Of a DNA stretch of 64,000 nucleotides, positions 36,361-45,667 are shown piece by piece. Below the pieces are notes generated by a model that saw only the letters and a program-made list of their open reading frames with translations, was not told the origin of the DNA and did not search any database. Source of the stretch: Brachybacterium halotolerans (GTDB lineage: Bacteria > Actinomycetota > Actinomycetes > Actinomycetales > Dermabacteraceae); contig NZ_JAEDAJ010000011.1 in assembly GCF_016623465.1 (NCBI RefSeq), positions 27,650-91,649 of the forward strand. The letters are read 5' to 3'. The first letter of the stretch is position 1, and each line of letters starts with the position of its first letter. The position numbers and the translations under genes are program-made.

Positions 36361-37980
36361 ATGACCCCTCCGCACGCCCCGCGCCTGACCCGAGACCTGC
36401 CCGCCGCGCTCGGCAGCCCCGCCACGGGCTCGACCGCGCGCACTGCCGACGGCCCGGCGCGGGTCGTCGTGGACCTCGACCTGCCGGGGCCGACGATCTC
36501 CCGCCACCTCTACGGCCACTTTGCCGAGCACCTGGGGCGCTGCATCTACGGCGGCTTCTTCGTCGGCGAGGACTCGGAGATCCCGCACGTGGGCGGGATC
36601 CGCGCGGACGTCGTCGAGGCGCTGCGCGCGCTGCGGATCCCCAACCTGCGCTGGCCCGGCGGCTGCTTCGCCGACGAATACCACTGGCGCGACGGCATCG
36701 GCCCCCGCGAGCAGCGCCCGCGCATGGTCAACTCCCACTGGGGCGACGTCGTCGAGGACAACTCCTTCGGGACCCACGAGTTCATGGACCTCGTCGAGAT
36801 GCTCGGCGCCGAGGCGTACATCAGCGGGAACGTCGGCTCGGGCACGGTCGCCGAGATGAGCGAATGGGTCGAGTACCTGACCCGTGCCGACGACTCGCCG
36901 ATGGCCGCGCTGCGCCGCAGCAACGGCAGGGACGAGCCCTGGCGGGTGCCGTTCTTCGGCATCGGCAACGAGTCCTGGGGATGCGGCGGGAACCTGCGCG
37001 CCGAGGACTACGTGGGGCTCGCCCGCCGGTACTCGACCTTCGTGCGCGACCACGGCGAGCACCGGATCACCCGCATCGCCGCCGGCGCGAACGTGGACGA
37101 CTTCGCCTGGACCGAGGCGCTCATGCGCTCCGCGCCCGACGGCCGCGCGCCCTGGCAGGCCATCTCCCTGCACAACTACACGATGACCGGGCCCTGGGAG
37201 GCCAAGGGGTCGGCGACGGAGTTCTCCGAGCGCGAGTGGTACCTCGCCCTCTCCCGGGCGCTGCGCACGGAGGAGCTGGTCGCCCGGCACGCGCACATCA
37301 TGGACCAGCACGATCCCGCGCAGCGCATCGCCCTCGTGCTCGATGAGTGGGGCACCTGGTGGGACGTCGAGCCCGGCACGGACCCCGGCTTCCTGCACCA
37401 GCAGAACACCGTGCGCGACGCCCTCGTCGCGGCCCTCCACTTCGACGGCTTCCACCGTCACGCCGACCGGCTGCGCATGGCGAACATCGCCCAGACCGTG
37501 AACGTCCTGCAGGCGATGGTGCTCACGGACCCCGCGACCGGCGCGCTCGTGCTCACCCCGAGCTACCACGTCTTCGCGATGAACGCGGACCACCAGGACG
37601 CGTCCGCGCTCGCCACCCACGTGGTCCTCCCGGAGGCGCCGGCCGAGGTCGACGGGCGCGCGCTGCCCCTGATGTCCGCCTCGGCCTCGGTGCGGACCGG
37701 GGAGCGCCACGAGCAGGCGGGCGACTCCGCGCTGATCTCCCTCACGAACCTCTCGGCGGACACGCCCCGCACCCTGCTCCTGGACCTGCGGGGCCGCCGC
37801 GTCGTCGGCCACCGGGCCGAGGTGCTGACGGGGGAGTCGACGGCGGCCCACAACACGCCGGAGCATCCGCGCGCCGTCGCACCGGCCGCGCTCACCACCG
37901 TCCGCGAGCACGAGAGGGGCCTGGAGCTCGAGCTCCCGCCGCACTCCTTCGCGACGGTCGCGCTGCAGCTCGCGGACTGA
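36361..37980 (+). CDS. Second GH51 arabinofuranosidase
   Basis: A 539-residue family 51 enzyme, cotranscribed with the first and with GAAGGAG before its ATG. It shows [52 protein letters not shown] (acid/base Glu) and [10 protein letters not shown] (nucleophile Glu). The divergence from the upstream copy is large, so the two enzymes probably differ in linkage preference. This copy resembles the GH51 subgroup with IPxLRWPGG and GNESWGCGG motifs, active on arabinoxylan-type chains. It is cytosolic, with no signal peptide. Confidence 0.94.
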   Translation: MTPPHAPRLTRDLPAALGSPATGSTARTADGPARVVVDLDLPGPTISRHLYGHFAEHLGRCIYGGFFVGEDSEIPHVGGIRADVVEALRALRIPNLRWPGGCFADEYHWRDGIGPREQRPRMVNSHWGDVVEDNSFGTHEFMDLVEMLGAEAYISGNVGSGTVAEMSEWVEYLTRADDSPMAALRRSNGRDEPWRVPFFGIGNESWGCGGNLRAEDYVGLARRYSTFVRDHGEHRITRIAAGANVDDFAWTEALMRSAPDGRAPWQAISLHNYTMTGPWEAKGSATEFSEREWYLALSRALRTEELVARHAHIMDQHDPAQRIALVLDEWGTWWDVEPGTDPGFLHQQNTVRDALVAALHFDGFHRHADRLRMANIAQTVNVLQAMVLTDPATGALVLTPSYHVFAMNADHQDASALATHVVLPEAPAEVDGRALPLMSASASVRTGERHEQAGDSALISLTNLSADTPRTLLLDLRGRRVVGHRAEVLTGESTAAHNTPEHPRAVAPAALTTVREHERGLELELPPHSFATVALQLAD

Positions 37981-37983
37981 ATC

Positions 37984-38061
37984 CCGGCACGGCACGCCCA
38001 CGGCGCGGCACACCCACGGCGCGGCGCGCCCGCGGCACGCCCACGGCGCGGCGCGCCGTGC
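37984..38061. repeat. Short GC-rich tandem repeats after the second GH51 gene
   Basis: CACGCCCACGGCGCGG-like units of about 16-18 bases recur four times in degenerate form (GGCACGCCCACGGCGCGG, GGCACACCCACGGCGCGG and variants). No coding content is supported. Confidence 0.6.
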
Positions 38062-38166
38062 CACCTCGAACGGCGTGCCCCTCGGCCAGTGCGCTCGCCG
38101 AACGGGAGCGCGTGAAGGCCGGGCCGGAGTGCGCGAGCGTCGAGCCGGAGCCCGCCCCGGGGGTCC

Positions 38167-38182
38167 TCAACCAGATGGTTGA
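38167..38182. promoter_or_regulatory. ArsR-type operator, distal
   Basis: TCAACC-AGAT-GGTTGA, a perfect 6-base dyad with a 4-base spacer. The same dyad occurs 46 bases downstream. Confidence 0.75.
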
Positions 38183-38212
38183 CCGCGATGCCTGACGGGC
38201 GTACCGTCTTTC

Positions 38213-38228
38213 TCAACCCAGCGGTTGA
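38213..38228. promoter_or_regulatory. ArsR-type operator, proximal
   Basis: TCAACC-CAGC-GGTTGA, the second copy of the dyad. It ends 11 bases before the ArsR start and covers the likely transcription start, which fits autorepression. Confidence 0.78.
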
Positions 38229-38239
38229 AAAAGGGAGTG

Positions 38240-38611
38240 ATGGACGACGACCAGCTGTCGAGGGCCTTCGCCGCCCTCGCCGACCCCACCCGGCGCGACC
38301 TGGTCTCCCGGCTCGCCCTCGGTGACGCCGCCGTCGGCGACCTCGCCGCCCCCTACGACATGTCACTGCAGGCCGTCAGCAAGCACATCGCGGTCCTCGA
38401 GAGAGCGGGTCTGGTGACCCGCAGCCGCGACGCGCAGCGCCGCCCCGTCCGCCTCGACGCCGAGGTCCTGGGCGAGCTGACCGGATGGATCGACCGGCAC
38501 CGACGCGCGGCCGAAGCGCGCATGTCCCGCCTCGAGGACGTGCTGGCCGATCCCGAGACCGCCCCGCCCGCCACCCCGACGCATGCACCCTCCGAGGAGG
38601 GCCAGCCATGA
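38240..38611 (+). CDS. ArsR-family transcriptional repressor
   Basis: A 123-residue winged-helix regulator: FAALADPTRRDLVSRLALG, then AAPYDMSLQAVSKHIAVLERAGLV as recognition helix and wing. There is no metal-binding Cys pair, so it is of the non-metal subtype often paired with SRPBCC proteins. The ATG at 38240 follows AAGGGAG. The stop overlaps the next start (ATGA). Two identical dyads just upstream are its probable binding sites. Confidence 0.92.
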   Translation: MDDDQLSRAFAALADPTRRDLVSRLALGDAAVGDLAAPYDMSLQAVSKHIAVLERAGLVTRSRDAQRRPVRLDAEVLGELTGWIDRHRRAAEARMSRLEDVLADPETAPPATPTHAPSEEGQP

Positions 38612-39117
38612 GCACCGGCGCACCCCTGACCACCGCACGCATCAGCGCCGACCCCGACCTGCCCGTCGTGCGCATCGAGCGCGACTTCCACGCATCGCCC
38701 CAGCAGGTGCTGCGCGCCCACACCGACCCCGAGCTCTTCGCCCGCTGGATCGGCCCGCACGACCTCACCACCCGCATCACCCGCTGGGACGCCACCACCG
38801 GCGGCGCCTGGGCCTACGCGGCCTTCCGCACAGACGACCCCGAGGGGGAGTCGTACTCCTTCCACGGCAGCTTCCACGACGTGCTCCCCGACCGCATCGT
38901 CCAGACCTTCACCTACGACGCCTGGCCCGAGGCCGTGACCCTGGAGACCGTCCGCGTTGAGGACCTCGGCAACGGCCGCACCCGCCTGCACGGATGCTCG
39001 CTCTACGACTCCTTCGCCTCCCGCGAGCAGATGCTCGCGAGCGACATGGAGAGAGGCGTGCAGCAGGGGTACGAGGCCCTCGACGCGCTCCTGGCCGAGC
39101 GGGGCGAGCAGCGATGA
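38608..39117 (+). CDS. SRPBCC (AHSA1-like) domain protein
   Basis: A 169-residue START/Bet v1-like protein. RIERDFHASPQQVLRAHTDPELFARWIGP is the usual opening, with ITRWDATTGGAWAYAAF and FHGSFHDVLPDRIVQTF later, as in AHSA1-domain proteins. It has a hydrophobic cavity for a small ligand. ArsR-SRPBCC pairs are common in actinobacteria, and the ligand here is unknown. Translation is coupled to the ArsR gene and overlaps the next gene by four bases. Confidence 0.9.
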   Translation: MSTGAPLTTARISADPDLPVVRIERDFHASPQQVLRAHTDPELFARWIGPHDLTTRITRWDATTGGAWAYAAFRTDDPEGESYSFHGSFHDVLPDRIVQTFTYDAWPEAVTLETVRVEDLGNGRTRLHGCSLYDSFASREQMLASDMERGVQQGYEALDALLAERGEQR

Positions 39118-39731
39118 CCGCGCCCCTCCCGCAGCTCCCGCCCGCCGAGAAGTACCGGGCCATCTCCGACCGCTTCACCGCGACCGTGAGCGGCACGGCC
39201 GACTGGGACGCGCCCACGCCCGTGGTCGAGTGGAGGGCGCGCGACGTCGTCGACCACCTGGTGACCTGGCTGCCCGCGGTCATCGAGGACGGCTCCGACG
39301 TGCGCTTCGCGCCGGGGTCGTCGGCCGAGGAGGACCCGGTCGGTGCCTGGACGCACCTCGACGAGCAGATCCGCAGGATCCTCGCCGCCCCCGAGGTCTC
39401 CGCGCGCCCCCACGCGAATCGCCACACGGGGCAGGACCGTGCGGTCGGCGCCGTGATCGACGAGATCTTCACCGGGGACGTCTTCTTCCACACCTGGGAC
39501 CTCGCGCGGTCGAGCGGCCAGGACGACCGCCTCGATCCCGACATGGTCCACGAGGCGCTCACCGGCATGAGCGCCATGGAGGAGTACCTGCGGCCGACGG
39601 GCCAGTTCGGGCAGCAGCAGCCCGTCCCGAAGGGCGCGAGCGAGCAGGAGCGGCTGTTCGCCTTCCTCGGCCGCGACCCGCGCTGGGCGTCGCCGGGCTC
39701 AGGGCACGGCCGGCTCGGCCTCGGGAGCTGA
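39114..39731 (+). CDS. TIGR03086-type mycothiol-dependent DinB-like protein
   Basis: A 205-residue four-helix protein of the maleylpyruvate isomerase N-terminal/DinB-like group. TPVVEWRARDVVDHLVTWLP carries the first metal-site His, and IFTGDVFFHTWDLARSSGQD the later His and Asp, as in TIGR03086 members. These proteins are thought to use mycothiol with a bound metal. It ends the ArsR operon. Its last 33 bases overlap the end of the MFS gene on the other strand. Confidence 0.85.
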   Translation: MTAPLPQLPPAEKYRAISDRFTATVSGTADWDAPTPVVEWRARDVVDHLVTWLPAVIEDGSDVRFAPGSSAEEDPVGAWTHLDEQIRRILAAPEVSARPHANRHTGQDRAVGAVIDEIFTGDVFFHTWDLARSSGQDDRLDPDMVHEALTGMSAMEEYLRPTGQFGQQQPVPKGASEQERLFAFLGRDPRWASPGSGHGRLGLGS

Positions 39732-41162
39732 CTGCGGCGTGGGGGTGCGCGACGACGGACGGCGCGAGATGCACAGCGTAACGCCGGCGGCCGCGAGTCC
39801 CGCGACCGCGCCCATCGCGAAGCACAGGCGGAAGGCGTCGAGCGTGGGGATCGCGGTGCCGCCCAGCGGCATCGTGACCGAGGTGAGCACGATCGCCATC
39901 ACCGCCCCGGCGCTCGTGGTGCCCATCGAGCGCATGAGCGAGTTCAGGCCGACGCCCGCGCCGGCCTCCGCCTCGGGTGCGTTCTCCATGATCAGCGTGG
40001 GCATGGCCGCGTAGGCGATGCCCACGCCGGCGGAGGACACGCAGGACGCGAGCATGAGCTGCCACGGCGCACCGGTGAGGAAGAACGCGTGCACGTAGCC
40101 GGAGGCGAGCACGATCATGCCGATCGCGAGCGTGATGCGCCCGCCCAGGCGGTCCAGCATGCGGCTCGAGATCGGGGTGAAGGCGAGCATCATCAGGCCC
40201 GCCGGCGCCATCCAGAGTCCCGCCTGCAGCATCGTCTGGTGCAGGCCGTAGCCGGTCGCGTCCGGCGCCTGGAGCAGCTGGGGCATCACGATCGACTGCG
40301 CCATCATCCCGAATCCGGCGAGCACCGCCGCGATGTTCGTGAGCAGGATCGGCCGACGGGCGGTGGTGCGCAGGTCCACCAGCGGGCTGGGGCGACGCAG
40401 CTCGAAGCGGCCCCAGAGGAGCAGGACCAGCAGGCCTCCGAGGATGGTGCCGAGGGTCGCCGGGCTCGTCCATCCCCAGCTGCTGCCCTTGGACACGCCC
40501 ACCAGCACTCCGACGACGCCGACCGCCATGCCGAGCGCGCCGAGCACGTCGAGGCGACCGGAGGCCGCGGCGGGCCGGTGGGGGAGCGCCGCTGCGGTCG
40601 CGAGCACCATGATGGCGGCGAGGCCGCTGGCCACCCAGAAGAGCGCGTGCCAGTCGTAGGACTGGGCGATCCAGGCCGAGATCGGAAGGCCCAGGGCGCC
40701 TCCGACGCCGAGCGTGGCGCTGATGCCGGCCACGGCCGCATTGCGCAGGTGCCTGGGCATCACCTCGCGGGCGAAGCTGATGGTGACGGGGATGTAGCCC
40801 ATCGCCAGCCCCTGGAGCACGCGCCCCACGAGGACCGGGGCGAGGGAGTCGCCGAGCGCGCAGATCAGCGAGCCGATGAGCAGGAGGACGGCGGAGCCGA
40901 GGAGCACGGGCTTGCGGCCCTTGAGATCGGCGAGCCGTCCCGAGACGGGCATGGCGACGCCGCCGGCGAGCAGCGTCGCGGTGACGACCCACGCCGCGTT
41001 GGAGGCGGAGGTGTCGAGCATGGTGGGCAGCTCGGGCTGGATCGGGATCACGAGCGACTGCATGAGCGAGGCGCTGAGGCTCGAGAAGCCCGCCACGGCG
41101 AGGATCAGCGCCGGGCGACGGGTGGCGGCACGTGGTGTCGCGGCGTCGGGTGTCGAGGTCAT
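39699..41162 (-). CDS. MFS drug-efflux-type transporter (DHA2-like)
   Basis: A 487-residue membrane protein with at least twelve membrane segments. GRLADLKGRKPVLLGSAVLL is the loop 2-3 motif of the major facilitator family, and GRVLQGLAMGYIPV and ATLGVGGALGLPISAWI are drug-antiporter type motifs. It is divergent from a MarR regulator and the shared 111-base gap contains two MarR-like dyads, so induction by a toxic small molecule is likely. The substrate is unknown. Confidence 0.92.
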   Translation of the reverse strand: MTSTPDAATPRAATRRPALILAVAGFSSLSASLMQSLVIPIQPELPTMLDTSASNAAWVVTATLLAGGVAMPVSGRLADLKGRKPVLLGSAVLLLIGSLICALGDSLAPVLVGRVLQGLAMGYIPVTISFAREVMPRHLRNAAVAGISATLGVGGALGLPISAWIAQSYDWHALFWVASGLAAIMVLATAAALPHRPAAASGRLDVLGALGMAVGVVGVLVGVSKGSSWGWTSPATLGTILGGLLVLLLWGRFELRRPSPLVDLRTTARRPILLTNIAAVLAGFGMMAQSIVMPQLLQAPDATGYGLHQTMLQAGLWMAPAGLMMLAFTPISSRMLDRLGGRITLAIGMIVLASGYVHAFFLTGAPWQLMLASCVSSAGVGIAYAAMPTLIMENAPEAEAGAGVGLNSLMRSMGTTSAGAVMAIVLTSVTMPLGGTAIPTLDAFRLCFAMGAVAGLAAAGVTLCISRRPSSRTPTPQSAPEAEPAVP

Positions 41163-41195
41163 CGGGGCCTTCCGGAGAGCGCAAGCAGAGCGATA

Positions 41196-41206
41196 TGTAA
41201 GTTACA
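41196..41206. promoter_or_regulatory. MarR-type operator 1
   Basis: TGTAA-G-TTACA is a perfect 11-base dyad in the MFS/MarR divergent gap. Confidence 0.7.
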
Positions 41207-41218
41207 CAAGCAACGCTA

Positions 41219-41229
41219 TGTAGACTACA
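41219..41229. promoter_or_regulatory. MarR-type operator 2
   Basis: TGTAG-A-CTACA is a perfect 11-base dyad, centred 23 bases from the first, which puts both on about the same face of the helix. Confidence 0.7.
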
Positions 41230-41273
41230 CACTGCGCGCCGGGAAGCCCATCCCGGGTGACGAGAGGAACGAG

Positions 41274-41741
41274 ATGACGGCGAACGAGAGCGGCGATCCG
41301 AGAGCGGACGTCGAGAGCGGCAGGCGTCTGGCCGGGCAGTACGCGAGGCTCGAGCGCTTCCGCCGCAGCCATCAGCAGAACATGCGGCTGGGGACCGCCG
41401 ACCTGCGGATCCTCTGGCTGTTCACGGACGGGTCGCCGCGCACGCTCAAGGAGATCGCCCGCGAGCTCGGTCTCGAGCAGTCGACGGTCAACCGTCAGGT
41501 GAATGCGGCCGTGGCCGACGGGCTCCTCGAGAAGACGCGCCCCACGGCGGGCTCCGCCTTCCACGTCGTGAGCACGGAGGCCGGCAGGGGCGCCTTCGAG
41601 AAGGACGTCGCCATCTCCCTCCAGGGCTACGAGGCGGCCCTGCGCACCCTGGGGGAGGCCGACTCCTCGCAGCTCCTGGAGCTCCTCGAGCGATTCGTCG
41701 AGGCCTACGGATCTCTCGCCCCGGGGGACGACGCCTCCTGA
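41274..41741 (+). CDS. MarR-family transcriptional regulator
   Basis: A 155-residue MarR protein. TADLRILWLFTDGSPRTLKEIARELGLEQSTVNRQVNAAVADGLLEK (parts quoted: RTLKEIARELG, EQSTVNRQV) forms the winged helix. The ATG at 41274 follows GAGAGGA; the reading frame extends far upstream without family similarity. It most likely represses itself and the divergent MFS pump. Confidence 0.9.
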   Translation: MTANESGDPRADVESGRRLAGQYARLERFRRSHQQNMRLGTADLRILWLFTDGSPRTLKEIARELGLEQSTVNRQVNAAVADGLLEKTRPTAGSAFHVVSTEAGRGAFEKDVAISLQGYEAALRTLGEADSSQLLELLERFVEAYGSLAPGDDAS

Positions 41742-41830
41742 TCTGCTCCGGTGCAGCACCCGGAGTCCCAGCTGGTGGACATCACCTGCGAATTCCCCAC
41801 GTGAGAACAGAACGCGCCTAGGCTCGGGGA

Positions 41831-42679
41831 ATGTTCTCGAACCTCTCCGCCGGAGCACTCGGCCTGGACCTCGACCTGCCCACCGCCGTCGACCTCGCTG
41901 CGAAGCACGGCTTCGGCGGCGTCGACCCCGACCTCGGACACTTCCGCTCGCTGGGCAGCACCGCAGCCGTCCGCGAGTTCGCCGACTCCGTGCGCGAGCG
42001 CGGACTGGAATGGGGCATGACGGGGCTGCCCGTGCCGCTCGATGCGCCGGCCGAGGAGTTCCGCCGCGCCCTCGTCGATCTCCCGCAGAGCCTGGACCTG
42101 CTGACCGCCGCCGGCGTCACCCGCGTGGGCACCTGGATGCGGCCGATGCACGACGAGCTCGACCACCGCCGCAACTGGCGGCTGCACGCCGGGCGCCTCG
42201 CGCTGGTCGCCGACCTGCTGGCCGACGCCGGCCTGCGCATCGGCCTCGAGTACATCGGGCCCAAGACCTTCTGGTCCACCGAGCGCTTCCCCTTCATCCA
42301 CTCGCTGCGCGAGGCCCGCGAGCTGATCGCCGATTCGGGTGCCGACAACGTGGGCCTCATCCTCGACAGCTACCACTGGTACACCGCCGGCGAGGACGTG
42401 TCGGACCTCGAGGGCCTCACCGACGCCGACATCGTCTCGGTCGACATCAACGACGCCCGCGACGACCGCGAGCGCGACGAGCAGCAGGACCTCGACCGAC
42501 GCCTGCCCTTCGCGACCGGCGTCATCGACGTCCCCGGCTTCATGGGCGCCGTGCGCGCGGCCGACTACTCGGGCCCCGTGAAGATCGAGCCGTTCATGAA
42601 GGAGCTCGCCGAGCGCCCCGTCGACGAGGTGCTCGAGCAGATCTCGGGCCTCCTGGACCGCGCGATCGCGGGGGAGTGA
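41831..42679 (+). CDS. Sugar phosphate isomerase/epimerase-like protein
   Basis: A 282-residue xylose-isomerase-like TIM barrel, distinct from the one at 10558. LRIGLEYIGPKTFW, VGLILDSYHWYTAGED and PVKIEPFM are the metal-binding strands. A TAGGCT -10 element (41819-41824) ends six bases before the ATG, so the message should be leaderless. It is convergent with the GH130 gene. The substrate is unknown; members act on ketoses, inososes or related acids. Confidence 0.88.
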   Translation: MFSNLSAGALGLDLDLPTAVDLAAKHGFGGVDPDLGHFRSLGSTAAVREFADSVRERGLEWGMTGLPVPLDAPAEEFRRALVDLPQSLDLLTAAGVTRVGTWMRPMHDELDHRRNWRLHAGRLALVADLLADAGLRIGLEYIGPKTFWSTERFPFIHSLREARELIADSGADNVGLILDSYHWYTAGEDVSDLEGLTDADIVSVDINDARDDRERDEQQDLDRRLPFATGVIDVPGFMGAVRAADYSGPVKIEPFMKELAERPVDEVLEQISGLLDRAIAGE

Positions 42680-42722
42680 GCCCCGAGCGCGAGCGGACGC
42701 GGGGCCCTTCCTCCCGTCGGCC

Positions 42723-43718
42723 TCAGCCGTCGGCGCGAAGGCCCGTGCCGTACTCGTTCCCAGGATCGGCGGTCGCGACGGCGAGGGTGGTGTCGGACTG
42801 TCCGTAGTAGGCGAACCAGCGGTCGTGGAACTTCACGAGTCCTTCGACGAAGGTGACGTTGGAGACCAGGCCGTGGGTGTCCTCGTAGGTCTGCGGGCGC
42901 AGCCAGGGCTCCTGGAGGCGGGCGAGGACCGTGGTCGGCTGGGCGGGGTCGATGACGATCTGTCCGCAGCGGTAGTCGACGCCGGTGGTGCCGTCCTCGT
43001 GGACGATGCGGGTGGCGCCGTTGGTCAGCATGAGCAGCAGTCCGGTGTCGGTGAGGACGGGGGAGGTGCCGATCTCCACGAGGGCTTCGTCGAAGGTGCC
43101 CGGGGTGGGGGAGTACATGGGTTCGGTGTCGGGTGTGCCGGGTGTCCAGTGGATGAGGTCGTCGCTGGTGGCCCAGTAGATCGCTCCCTCTCCGAAGTAC
43201 ATCCACCACTGGCCGTGGATCTGCTGGGGGACGATCACGCCGGCCTTCGACCAGTTCCGCTTGCCGTTGTCGCTGACCGCGGCGAAGGTGTTGAAGTCCT
43301 CGAAGAGTGGTCCGTGCTTGGTCCAGGTGCGCAGGTCCGGTGAGGTCGCCAGGCACAGCTGGGCGGTCTCGCGGTCCCAGCCCGTGTAGGTCAGGTAGTA
43401 GGTGCCCTCGATGCAGGCGATGCGGGGGTCCTCGCAGCCGTACCGCTCGTAGTCGTGCTCGGGGGACAGGATCGGGGCGTCCTCGCGCTCGAAGTGGTAC
43501 CCGTCGTCGCTGAAGGCGATGCCGATGTGGGAGACGATGTCTTCGGCGTGGGCGCGGTAGAGGAGCACGACCCGGTCGTCGACGACGAGCGCTGCGGGGT
43601 TGTAGAGGTTCGCCGATTCCCAGGAGTCGCCCTTGGGTCGCAGGATCGGGTTGTGCTCGTAAGGGGTGAACGGCCCCAGGGGGAAGCGTGCATCGCCGAA
43701 GAGGCTGACGGTGGTCAT
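42723..43718 (-). CDS. GH130 glycoside phosphorylase/hydrolase
   Basis: A 331-residue five-bladed beta-propeller of family GH130, which acts on beta-mannosides, mostly by phosphorolysis. The YGCEDPRIACIEGTYYLTYTG segment carries the family's catalytic Asp, and LFEDFNTFAAVSDNGKRNW and HGQWWMYFGEGAIYWATS are propeller blades. No signal peptide, so it works on imported sugar. The ATG at 43718 has GAAGGA upstream. It ends an ABC-importer operon, so the importer probably carries a mannose-containing oligosaccharide. Confidence 0.92.
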   Translation of the reverse strand: MTTVSLFGDARFPLGPFTPYEHNPILRPKGDSWESANLYNPAALVVDDRVVLLYRAHAEDIVSHIGIAFSDDGYHFEREDAPILSPEHDYERYGCEDPRIACIEGTYYLTYTGWDRETAQLCLATSPDLRTWTKHGPLFEDFNTFAAVSDNGKRNWSKAGVIVPQQIHGQWWMYFGEGAIYWATSDDLIHWTPGTPDTEPMYSPTPGTFDEALVEIGTSPVLTDTGLLLMLTNGATRIVHEDGTTGVDYRCGQIVIDPAQPTTVLARLQEPWLRPQTYEDTHGLVSNVTFVEGLVKFHDRWFAYYGQSDTTLAVATADPGNEYGTGLRADG

Positions 43719-43846
43719 GGTTGTCCTTCGCGGTTCGGGGGTGTGGTGAGGGGGCTGTGGTGTGCCTGCACCGGTCGTCATGGAGACCGGAGCGGTTCGT
43801 GAGGGTCTGCCGCCGGGTCGGATGCGCGCATCGAGCAGTGAGGGCA

Positions 43847-44725
43847 TCACCCCTTGATGCCGGCTCCGATGTCGGATGCCGTGAAGTAGCGCTGGAACAG
43901 GCAGAACAGGATCACCACGGGGAAGGCGAGCGTGCAGGCACCGGCGAGGATCGCGCCGTTGGGGTTCGCGACCGTCCCGGCGACGTTGTTGATGTAGTTG
44001 GCGAGCGCCACGGCGAGCGGCTGCATCGAGGACTCCTTGGTGATGAGGAACGGCCAGAGGAACTCGTTCCACGGGCCGATGAAGGTGATCAGCACGACCG
44101 TCGCGATGGCAGGGCGGACCATGGGGATCGCGATGGACCACAGCACGCGCAGCTCGCTCGCGCCGTCGATGCGAGCGGCCTCGAAGATCGACTCCGGCAG
44201 GCTTCGGAAGAACTGGCGGAAGATGAACACCGCCGTGGTGTTGATGAGCGAGGGCAGGATCATCCCTGCATAGGTGTCGCCGAGCCCGTAATTCCCGGCG
44301 ATCTGCACGTAGAGCGGGATCATCAGCAGCTGGAAGGGCACCATCTGGACGCCCAGCATGATCACGAACAGCGCGCCGCGGCCCCGCCAGCGGAGCCTGG
44401 CGAGGGCGTACCCGGCGGACAGTCCGAACACGAGGGTTCCCGCGAGGACGCCGGCGGTGAAGACGAGCGAGTTCACGAGTGCCCGCAGCAGCCCGAGGCG
44501 CTCATTGATGGTCGTGAAGTTCTCGAGCGTCCACCCGCCCCGGGGAGCCAGTGCCGACAGGCTCGTCGTCGGGTCCTCCTGGAACGCCCCGATCGCCATG
44601 AAGTAGAAGGGGAAGATGAAGACCAGCGCGATGACGGCGAGCACCGCGTACACGGCTCCCCGCGAGGCGCGCTTGCGGTGCGCGTGGTCCGGGGCGTTCC
44701 CGGCGGTCGACCGATCGACGGACAT
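43847..44725 (-). CDS. Sugar ABC transporter permease (MalG type), GH130 operon
   Basis: A 292-residue six-segment membrane protein. The EAA loop is FEAARIDGASELRVLWSIAIP and the tail DIGAGIKG. It begins one base after the upstream permease stop with GGAGGA before the ATG, so the two are translated together. No ATPase gene is in the operon. Confidence 0.94.
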   Translation of the reverse strand: MSVDRSTAGNAPDHAHRKRASRGAVYAVLAVIALVFIFPFYFMAIGAFQEDPTTSLSALAPRGGWTLENFTTINERLGLLRALVNSLVFTAGVLAGTLVFGLSAGYALARLRWRGRGALFVIMLGVQMVPFQLLMIPLYVQIAGNYGLGDTYAGMILPSLINTTAVFIFRQFFRSLPESIFEAARIDGASELRVLWSIAIPMVRPAIATVVLITFIGPWNEFLWPFLITKESSMQPLAVALANYINNVAGTVANPNGAILAGACTLAFPVVILFCLFQRYFTASDIGAGIKG

Positions 44726-44726
44726 C

Positions 44727-45662
44727 TCAGTCCTCCTTCGTCAGGCGGGTCGATATCAGTGACAGCAGGCCGACGAGGATCACGAGGATCACGCCGATCG
44801 CCGAGGCGAGGTCCGGGTTCCCCTGCTGGATCCCCTTCTGGTAGATCAGCAGGACGGGCGAGGCCGAGGCCCCGTCGGGCCCACCGCCGTTGGTGAGCAG
44901 ATAGGGCTCGGTGAACAGGTTCGAGCCGGTGATGATGGCGAGGATCAGCACGAGCAGGGTCGTGGAGCGGACCCCCGGGACGGTGATGTGCAGGAAGCGC
45001 TTCGCCGCCCCGGCGCCGTCGACCTGCGCGGACTCGTAGAGCTCCTTGGGGACGTTCTGCAGGGCGGCCAGGTACAGCAGGACGTAGAACCCGAGCTGCT
45101 TCCAGGTCACGAACAGGGCGATGGAGGGCATCGCCAAGTGGGAGTTCACGAGCCATGACGGATCAGGGGCCAGCGGACCGAGGATCGAGTTGACCAGCCC
45201 GTCCTGCGAGAACATCAGCATCCAGACGCCGATCAGGGACACGCTCGCCGTCACGTAGGGGACGTAGAAGGCGACCCGGAAGGCCGCTGTCCAGCGCGTC
45301 AGCGAGTTCAGCGCCGAGGCGAGCACCATCGAGAGGATCACCGTCAGCGGGACGTTGATGATCAGGAACACCGCGATGTTCGCGAAGGAGCCGAGAACGC
45401 GCGGATCGCTGAGCACGGCGCGGTAGTTCGCGAGCCCCACGAACGGGTGGTCGGCGTGGACGCCGGGGGCCGTGAACACGTAGTCGAAGAACGAGATGTA
45501 GACGGCATAGCCCAGCGGGTACGCCATCACCACCGCCAGGAAGACGATGTAGGGGAGGGACATGCCGAGCCCCAGCGGCTGTGTGCCGAGAAGGCGTCGC
45601 CACCACGGGTCGCGGGCGGAGGTGCGGGCGCGAGGCGCCGCGAGAGCGGAGGGAGTCGTCAT
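44727..45662 (-). CDS. Sugar ABC transporter permease (MalF type), GH130 operon
   Basis: A 311-residue membrane protein with six main membrane segments; its EAA loop is YESAQVDGAGAAKRFLHITVP. The ATG at 45662 is chosen over 45668 because AAGGAG lies eight bases before it but only two before the other. The upstream gene's stop overlaps this ribosome site. Confidence 0.93.
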   Translation of the reverse strand: MTTPSALAAPRARTSARDPWWRRLLGTQPLGLGMSLPYIVFLAVVMAYPLGYAVYISFFDYVFTAPGVHADHPFVGLANYRAVLSDPRVLGSFANIAVFLIINVPLTVILSMVLASALNSLTRWTAAFRVAFYVPYVTASVSLIGVWMLMFSQDGLVNSILGPLAPDPSWLVNSHLAMPSIALFVTWKQLGFYVLLYLAALQNVPKELYESAQVDGAGAAKRFLHITVPGVRSTTLLVLILAIITGSNLFTEPYLLTNGGGPDGASASPVLLIYQKGIQQGNPDLASAIGVILVILVGLLSLISTRLTKED

Positions 45663-45667
45663 CGTCA

